A program made the position numbers and the translations under genes. Of a stretch of 57,084 nucleotides of DNA, positions 51,575-57,084 are shown in pieces (positions within the stretch are counted from its first letter, which is position 1; the number at the start of each line of letters is the position of its first letter). Origin of the DNA: Tamlana sp. 2_MG-2023 (GTDB lineage: Bacteria; Bacteroidota; Bacteroidia; Flavobacteriales; Flavobacteriaceae); contig NZ_JAUOSF010000011.1 of the NCBI RefSeq assembly GCF_030548465.1, positions 1 through 57,084 on the forward strand. Direction: 5' to 3'. The notes under the pieces are model-generated. The model saw nothing but the letters and a program-made list of their open reading frames with translations. It did not search any database and had not been told where the DNA came from.

Positions 51575-51708
51575 TAATTTTGTATGTAATACTATACAAG
51601 CTAAACCTGTGGTAATAACAGTAAAAGGTGATAGAAAAACATGTCTTGTAGACGGAATAATTCATTATTGCCACCCGTCTACTCGATTGTTTGATTGAGT
51701 TTTTTTTG
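51575..51708 (+). ncRNA. Candidate small RNA with own promoter box and terminator
   Basis: A TAATTTTG box (51575-51582), then a stretch with an 8-bp stem (GTAGACGG 51648-51655 with CCGTCTAC 51675-51682, enclosing a second palindrome AATAATTCATTATT), then a terminator stem ACTCGAT / ATTGAGT followed by eight T. No reading frame fits. No known RNA family recognised. Confidence 0.35.
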
Positions 51709-51709
51709 T
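51681..51709 (+). terminator. Rho-independent terminator in the spacer
   Basis: ACTCGAT-TGTTTG-ATTGAGT followed by TTTTTTTTG. It could end the candidate small RNA or read-through from the MBOAT operon, 400 bases upstream. Confidence 0.75.
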
Positions 51710-52031
51710 TTTATCTACAGGACTATTTTAAACTATTTTGTAAATCGAAGTACAAATGATTCTACAGTATACTAAAAGCTAAAATTACAGCTTTCAGAAG
51801 TTAATTTAGATGAGTAAAAAAAGTAGAAGTCTTCCCTTTTATTTTAACTCAATTTTTTGCGTAAACACAACTTTCAGGAATGATCCCATACTAATTTGAA
51901 TCGCACAGGTTTCATCTTGTCTCCATTCTCTAATTTACAAATAACTTAGGTAATCATATTGATTATAGATTTTAGAATACAGAAAAGAATCATAAAAAAG
52001 AAGAATTTGCCATGTTCAATTTAAACAAAAC

Positions 52032-52064
52032 AAAAAGCGACTTGATTATCTCAAGTCGCTTTTT
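52032..52064. terminator. Strong terminator after the DUF5060 hydrolase gene
   Basis: Perfect 14-bp stem AAAAAGCGACTTGA / TCAAGTCGCTTTTT with a five-base loop, usable in both directions, 60 bases past the stop at 52124. Confidence 0.88.
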
Positions 52065-52123
52065 TTATTTAATTATTTTAAGAACCACAAAGAGGGTTTC
52101 CCTAAACTTTAATGGTTAAGAAG

Positions 52124-55100
52124 CTATTTCTTAATTACTTTAAGAGAATATACATTCGTTTCCGTAATTACTTGTAATATATAAGCTCCTGATTCTAATG
52201 AAGAAACATTTTCTGAAACAACTAGCGTTCTCAATCCTGTTTCTACATTTTTAGTTAAAATATGTCTTCCTGCAAAATCATACAGCTCAATTGTTCTGGC
52301 TCCAATTGGCAAATCTACTACTAATTCATTAACAAACGGATTTGGATATACGTTCACAGAATCCATATCAATATCATCAACAGATGCTGTAGCTGATTCA
52401 ATAACTAATTTAGGTTCTTTACCAGCCACTTCAGATGAAGAAAACCACACATCATTACCTGAAGTTTGTTCAATGATCAAAGTTAGCGGCTCGCCAATAG
52501 TTATTTTAGATATATCAAGAGTAATAGAGTATGTATTTCCTTTTTGATAAGTTTCATCAATACTCCCTAATAGATAACCTTTAGTTGGTGCGTTTGCAGC
52601 AGTAATTGCTGTTTCAGTCCAATTGGTATGATTTCCCTTATAGACTTTTAATTCTCCAGAACCTGCATCGTCTCCTACTGTTAAATCTAATTGAATAGAT
52701 TGAGTATAAGAATCCAAACCATCAGTATCAAACAATAAATAAGCTGTTCTTACCCCTTTTTCAACTTTTAAATCATTATTATTAAATGAAGCCGAATTTT
52801 GAATATAAGCATCGTGAATGGTACTTAATTCATTTTCTACTGGGTCTGGATCCTCCGCGGCTTCCCCAGCAGGACAAAGCTCTAAACTCACCCATCTGCC
52901 ACGTGCTGTTGCAGTAGTATTTCCTTCTGGAACTAAACCATTTGTTGCATTATTAAACTTAACACGAATAACATCTCCATTCACTAAAGAAACAGCATCG
53001 CTGTTAATTTCATGGGTTTGGATGGTATAATCCGCTATGCCTGTCCCATGAATTCTATCATTGGTCACCTCTCCGATAAGCGCATTATTTACAAAAACTT
53101 TAAAAGTGCATTCTCCATCTGTTTCTTGCATGGAATTCAATTTGATAAGCATGTCTCCGTCCTCTCCTGTAAATGTAGTCTCAGCAGCAGCCCATTTTAA
53201 TCTGTTGGACACGGATAAAACTTGAATATCATTTGCTGGAGCAGGTGCGTTACCTGATTGCGCATCAACAAAAGTATTATTCCAACCTGTAAATTTATCA
53301 AAATTTACAGCATTTATCGTATTGCAATCTGATATAACAGGTTCATCGTTATCTTCACAAGTATGAGGTCTATATTTTTCATCAAACTTAACAGCAATAT
53401 CAACATTATACCCTGGGTTTAAATTTAATTTTGTATTAATAAAAAGTATATAATCAATACAGGCACCTTTAGCTCTACCAGACATTGTTAATGTGTAAGT
53501 TTCGCCTTTTTTAAGCTTGTACATAATTGGTAGTTTATCATGCCCTAACTCTCCTTGAACAATGGCTCCCCAATGATCAACAGTGTCATTTCCTATTTTG
53601 GTACCTCTTCCCCAAAACTTCATATTACTTTTTAAACTAGCTGTTGTATATTCATTTCCTGATTCAAAATCTCCTTCCAATTTCACATACACATCATTAG
53701 ACTTGTCTTGTTCATGCGTTCCATTTCCTTCCAAATTTTGCCGCATACGCATCACTAATCTATATGTTGCAGTTTCCTCACAAACAAAGGTGTAAGTTAA
53801 TGGAGATTGAGCACTACCTGAATTTATATTATTCCCTGTAAACTCTAAGTAACTATTATTAATAGGAGCTACACCTTGGGTGTCCCCTAAATACCAGTCA
53901 TCTGTCGGTGTCTGCATTTCCCATAAACCAAGGTCAGCATCAGTATCTTCAGCTTCAATAGCTATAAAATCACCTGTAACCTTAGACGTAGATTCACTAC
54001 ACCCTACACTACCAGCTGGCCCTTCTACTTCTTCTTTTGGGGTTTCTAGTTCTGGCTCATATCCATTAGGATTCCCAGGATGAGAAAAATTAGTATTTGT
54101 AACTAATGCAACCCAATCATTATTAGTATTTGGTGAATTTCCAATTGCAGTCGCTCCATTAGCACTGAAGTTTTGCTTTCCATCCGTTAAACCAGCTCCC
54201 GATTTAGGGTTGTACCATCTAACATTATAATTACCATTAGGCAAGGTTACATTACTACCTCCTCCATTAGGTAAATAAATAACATAAATATCTCCATCTT
54301 TATAAAAACACTGCCCTCTAGAAGTTTTAGAGTTATCATTTTTCATTTCCCAAAAAGGAACGTATTGATTAAAGAACTGAAGACCAAATCTACAGTAATC
54401 CCAACTATCGTCTCTAGAACGAAAATCTTCACAATTTAAATCACTATGTGGTCTTTCGTACCCAAAGTAATACTCCACACCAGCACCTCCAGCCATGAAG
54501 TTTCCCCATAAAACATTTTCTCTAATATCATGTTTATTGGGTGTGCCTGTATAAGCATCTTCTGGAACTCCGATTTTTGCCGAGTTTTGCTCATCGTTAG
54601 CAACAACCCATTTTTTACCGTTATTAGCAGATTTATCTACCCACGTTTTAGTCATATCATGTACCTTATTCCATCCTGTTTGTACAGAAGCTCCTGTTAA
54701 TTCGGATTTGTTACCCAATAATGGCGTATAAATCTTATCTTGCCCATTAGGTGATGTGTGAATTACAATATGATTTTCATAGGGATCATTATCAGCAAAA
54801 TACTTTGCCATGGCAATACGTTGTGCATCATTTTGATTTGTATTTCCATAATCTCCGTTTTCTTCCCCTAAATTCCAGTTTAAGGCTAAATGATGTCCAA
54901 AACGAGCAATTAATTCACGATAATAAATTTTACGTGTTCTACCTACATTTCCATTATCCAATTGCATTTCATTCTCCGTTTCCGAAGTTTTAAAATGAAG
55001 ATGCATTCCTTTTCTTTCACCATGAGTAAAAACAATTTCCCATTGGTCTAATTTTGAACAATCATACCTGTCTTGTTCGTTGGTAGCAGTCCACATAAAA

Positions 55101-55921
55101 ACATTTTTATCATCTCCTGCAGGTGCGGCCATTGTTAAAAAAGAAAATGTATTTAATCCTTTATCAGCCAAGTAATTTACTGCACCAATAATTTCTTTCC
55201 CTTTTCCATTTTGCCAACTTGGATCTCCTGAATTCCAATCTCCAGCATGTGGCGACCAAGATTTTCTTCTTCCTCCTATATCGGATGTGTTATCAAAATC
55301 TTCATAAGCAAGAAAATTTTCTGGAGAATCAGGTCCCGCTTTTAAAAACCATTCACCATTACCTGCAAAACGTAAGTAATGTTCTCCAACATATTCTAGA
55401 CGCCCTTTAGCTCGTAAATCTTTTCCTGTTTTATCAGAAGCAGCGACAACAATTGTTCCTGTTTTCCCGTCAACAGACTGCACTGCTGTACCAACTGTAT
55501 TACTGGTAGAAGTTGCTGCATCGGTACCGGTTCTAAAATGAACTTTGTAATTCCATGTTCCTGTAGAAGATGGTCTAAAATGTACTTTCCAAATGTTACC
55601 TGATGTAGCTGAGGTTTCACCTGCATTTCCATCGGCAGCAAAATAAGCAGGTACGGAAAATTCTTCATTTCCTTTTGTGAAAACGACTTGAACTCGATAA
55701 TCTGAAAATGGATTTGTATTGGCTGACTCTGAAGTTTGAGGTCCAGTAATCTCTAAAGTTATATTATGCCATTGTTTTAGTTCTCCGGTGACAGTTACAT
55801 CACCTAGATTAGCAGTAGTTGTGGTAGCAATTACTGCGTTACGAGAGGTAATCTCATTTGCTTTTGTTTGATACGTGAATAACGCAAAAAATAGCGCTAT
55901 ACACAGTAGGTTTTTTTTCAT
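52124..55921 (-). CDS. Large secreted glycoside hydrolase with DUF5060, CBM-like modules and T9SS type A domain
   Basis: 1265 residues. Signal peptide MKKNLLCIALFFALFTYQTKA. Then a DUF5060 Ig-like domain (about 38-135), a TIM-barrel hydrolase domain (about 165-560) in which Glu353/354 of NLGEENGDYG and Glu444 of ANDEQNSAK are the likely acid/base and nucleophile, and a small beta domain (about 570-630). Next come a carbohydrate-binding-type module (about 650-830, starting FIAIEAEDTDAD), a second one (about 870-1020), a DNRLRE-like module (about 1040-1175) and a type A sorting domain (about 1190-1265, VNVYPNPF). DUF5060 hydrolases are found in galactan-degrading clusters of marine Bacteroidota, but the substrate here is not known. 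Catalytic assignment is inference. Confidence 0.85.
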   Translation of the reverse strand: MKKNLLCIALFFALFTYQTKANEITSRNAVIATTTTANLGDVTVTGELKQWHNITLEITGPQTSESANTNPFSDYRVQVVFTKGNEEFSVPAYFAADGNAGETSATSGNIWKVHFRPSSTGTWNYKVHFRTGTDAATSTSNTVGTAVQSVDGKTGTIVVAASDKTGKDLRAKGRLEYVGEHYLRFAGNGEWFLKAGPDSPENFLAYEDFDNTSDIGGRRKSWSPHAGDWNSGDPSWQNGKGKEIIGAVNYLADKGLNTFSFLTMAAPAGDDKNVFMWTATNEQDRYDCSKLDQWEIVFTHGERKGMHLHFKTSETENEMQLDNGNVGRTRKIYYRELIARFGHHLALNWNLGEENGDYGNTNQNDAQRIAMAKYFADNDPYENHIVIHTSPNGQDKIYTPLLGNKSELTGASVQTGWNKVHDMTKTWVDKSANNGKKWVVANDEQNSAKIGVPEDAYTGTPNKHDIRENVLWGNFMAGGAGVEYYFGYERPHSDLNCEDFRSRDDSWDYCRFGLQFFNQYVPFWEMKNDNSKTSRGQCFYKDGDIYVIYLPNGGGSNVTLPNGNYNVRWYNPKSGAGLTDGKQNFSANGATAIGNSPNTNNDWVALVTNTNFSHPGNPNGYEPELETPKEEVEGPAGSVGCSESTSKVTGDFIAIEAEDTDADLGLWEMQTPTDDWYLGDTQGVAPINNSYLEFTGNNINSGSAQSPLTYTFVCEETATYRLVMRMRQNLEGNGTHEQDKSNDVYVKLEGDFESGNEYTTASLKSNMKFWGRGTKIGNDTVDHWGAIVQGELGHDKLPIMYKLKKGETYTLTMSGRAKGACIDYILFINTKLNLNPGYNVDIAVKFDEKYRPHTCEDNDEPVISDCNTINAVNFDKFTGWNNTFVDAQSGNAPAPANDIQVLSVSNRLKWAAAETTFTGEDGDMLIKLNSMQETDGECTFKVFVNNALIGEVTNDRIHGTGIADYTIQTHEINSDAVSLVNGDVIRVKFNNATNGLVPEGNTTATARGRWVSLELCPAGEAAEDPDPVENELSTIHDAYIQNSASFNNNDLKVEKGVRTAYLLFDTDGLDSYTQSIQLDLTVGDDAGSGELKVYKGNHTNWTETAITAANAPTKGYLLGSIDETYQKGNTYSITLDISKITIGEPLTLIIEQTSGNDVWFSSSEVAGKEPKLVIESATASVDDIDMDSVNVYPNPFVNELVVDLPIGARTIELYDFAGRHILTKNVETGLRTLVVSENVSSLESGAYILQVITETNVYSLKVIKK

Positions 55922-55947
55922 TTTTTTGAGTGTTAATTGTAGTTTGT

Positions 55948-55955
55948 CAAAATTA
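55948..55955 (-). promoter_or_regulatory. -7 box of the DUF5060 hydrolase gene
   Basis: TAATTTTG on the minus strand, exact TAnnTTTG, 26 bases before the ATG. No -33 found. Confidence 0.45.
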
Positions 55956-56022
55956 GTTATTATTTTATTGTGCTAAAAATACTACTATTTTTTGAAGTAC
56001 AATGGCTACACAGCAACTAATA

Positions 56023-56595
56023 TTAAAACTCAACTGGAATATTGAGATAATCAAATTGTTCTGTTTCAGGGTTGGTATAATTGAGGTGGATATAACCTCT
56101 AATTGAATCAGAGATTTTATTCTTTAGCTTCTTGAACAATGAATCATTATTTTTAATATCATAAATATTATTTCCATATTTAGTTCCCTTTTGAATGTAA
56201 TTAGCTAAAATGTTTTCTTTTTCATAATCACTAATGCTATTAAAATAACCTACGTAAAATTTATAAATATTGTTTTTGGAAAGTTGGCGTTCAATTTTTG
56301 CTATTTCAAGACCACTTTCATCGTAAGTATAAATCTCAGTACCTCGACTTCCATATATATTGGCTCCTGTTTCACTAAAACGGATGCTTGAAACTTTAAT
56401 AGCCGAAGGAGCGCTTGTAACTTTAAATTCTTGTGGTATAAAAATTTTTACTTTATTATTACCACTTTTACTTGAACTTAACAGCACTTTCATTGGTGAG
56501 TCTGTTTTCAAAAGTTCAATTTGAAGATTTTCTTCTCGTGAATTACAAGCCACTAGAAAAAATATCAAGAATACATATTTTAAATAAATCTTCAT
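56023..56595 (-). CDS. Small lipoprotein of unknown function
   Basis: 190 residues. Signal MKIYLKYVFLIFFLVACNS has a lipobox (LVAC, cysteine 17), so the protein is lipid-anchored. The rest is a mixed domain with the end DSIRGYIHLNYTNPETEQFD, which recurs in the next gene. The family is not recognised. The last ~100 bases of this gene are duplicated at 56672-56775. Confidence 0.75.
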   Translation of the reverse strand: MKIYLKYVFLIFFLVACNSREENLQIELLKTDSPMKVLLSSSKSGNNKVKIFIPQEFKVTSAPSAIKVSSIRFSETGANIYGSRGTEIYTYDESGLEIAKIERQLSKNNIYKFYVGYFNSISDYEKENILANYIQKGTKYGNNIYDIKNNDSLFKKLKNKISDSIRGYIHLNYTNPETEQFDYLNIPVEF

Positions 56596-56678
56596 TAATC
56601 ACCTCGGTATTAAACAAATAAACATTAATCGTTTTTTTAAACTGTTTTCAAAAAGTAAAGCCTGCTAAACACCTAATA

Positions 56679-57026
56679 TTAAAACTCAATTGGAATATTG
56701 AGATAATCAAATTGTTCTGTTTTAGGGTTCGTATAATTGAGATGGATATAACCTTTAATTGAATCAGAGATTTTGCCCTTATAGATATCAAAATTCTCTC
56801 TGTTATTGGTAATGTTATAAACCTTTTTTGTTTTTCTTATTTCTGAAAGTATTGTATCCTCTAAAATCTTACTTCTTAATTCATAATCTAAATATACATC
56901 ATAGCCCATATACAAAGAAAAAACCTTACTTTCTTTACTCTCAATGATTCTATTTTTCACAGGTGTATAATCAAGTTTACCATGTACATCCTCATAAAGT
57001 TTAGGACCTATTGTAAGCTTCCCCAT
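56679..57026 (-). pseudogene. 5'-truncated paralogue of the small lipoprotein
   Basis: 115 residues matching the C-terminal two thirds of the gene at 56023-56595 (shared end DSI.GYIHLNYTNP.TEQFDYLNIP.EF). It has no signal peptide or lipobox. Its first five codons (MGKLT) and everything upstream belong to the terminal inverted repeat, not to the gene family, so the original 5' end seems to have been replaced. It may be a remnant; alternatively a short cytoplasmic derivative is made. Confidence 0.65.
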
Positions 57027-57084
57027 ATTAGAACTGCTTAATTTTCTAAAACTAGTTTAAAATTACTGTTTTTAATTCTCTTGG
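57012..57084 (-). repeat. Terminal inverted repeat, right copy
   Basis: Reverse complement of 5-77 with one mismatch. It includes the start codon and first five codons of the truncated gene at 56679-57026 and ends with the window. Confidence 0.9.

Larger units (their letters stand above)
51282..52031. other. Gene-free region with GC-rich patch and possible small RNA
   Basis: Contains a GC-rich patch (51352-51446) and a possible small RNA (51575-51708), listed separately. The part from 51709 to 52031 is AT-rich with no visible gene. Confidence 0.55.

Overview
The window looks like a chromosomal stretch of a marine-type member of the Bacteroidota, most likely a Flavobacteriaceae species. The DNA is AT-rich. 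Several large secreted proteins end in type IX secretion (T9SS) sorting domains (type B at 711-3278 and 4703-8182; type A at 20799-24041 and 52124-55921). Promoters fit the Bacteroidota -33 TTTG / -7 TAnnTTTG form, and ribosome-binding sites of the Shine-Dalgarno kind are not evident. This assignment comes from protein families and signals; there is no rRNA or other marker gene. I saw no tRNA, rRNA, CRISPR array, phage or transposase gene.

Layout. 1-8.2 kb: a tandem pair of C-type-lectin-like T9SS type B proteins on the minus strand, duplicated together with their downstream flank and differing in a Cys/Trp repeat array (3 versus 14 units). 9.0-17.0 kb: an unusual locus with a signal-less subtilase, an unrecognised 402-residue protein with a glycine-zipper hydrophobic segment, a subtilase lipoprotein, a CHAT protease with TPRs, a TPR anti-sigma-like membrane protein and an ECF sigma factor. 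17.2-24.1 kb: a divergent carbohydrate pair (GH2 beta-galactosidase; beta-helix protein with CBM6-like module). 24.9-46.6 kb: mostly conserved housekeeping genes: mnmE, an S1-domain CvfB-like protein, a menaquinone block (thioesterase, menF, menD), a nitronate monooxygenase-like enzyme, an rRNA methyltransferase, a Crp/Fnr regulator, dnaK, a BamA-like outer-membrane protein, an FAD oxidoreductase and a HAD phosphatase. 46.9-51.3 kb: an overlapping three-gene operon of two SGNH-type proteins and an MBOAT acyltransferase, probably acylating a surface glycan. 52.1-57.0 kb: a DUF5060-type glycoside hydrolase with T9SS tail and two related small proteins, one of them 5'-truncated.

How the parts fit. 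Many genes serve the cell surface: secreted lectin-like and carbohydrate-active proteins, outer-membrane proteins, lipoproteins and glycan acylation. The best candidate for an undescribed system is the 9-17 kb locus, where three proteases of two catalytic types lie beside a putative membrane-inserting protein and a sigma/anti-sigma pair; its function is inference. Non-coding structure is also notable: the two window ends carry a 73-bp inverted repeat, two copies of a ~135-bp hairpin element lie beside gene ends, a 7-bp tandem repeat begins at the stop of the BamA-like gene, and one NmrA-like gene has an early in-frame stop.
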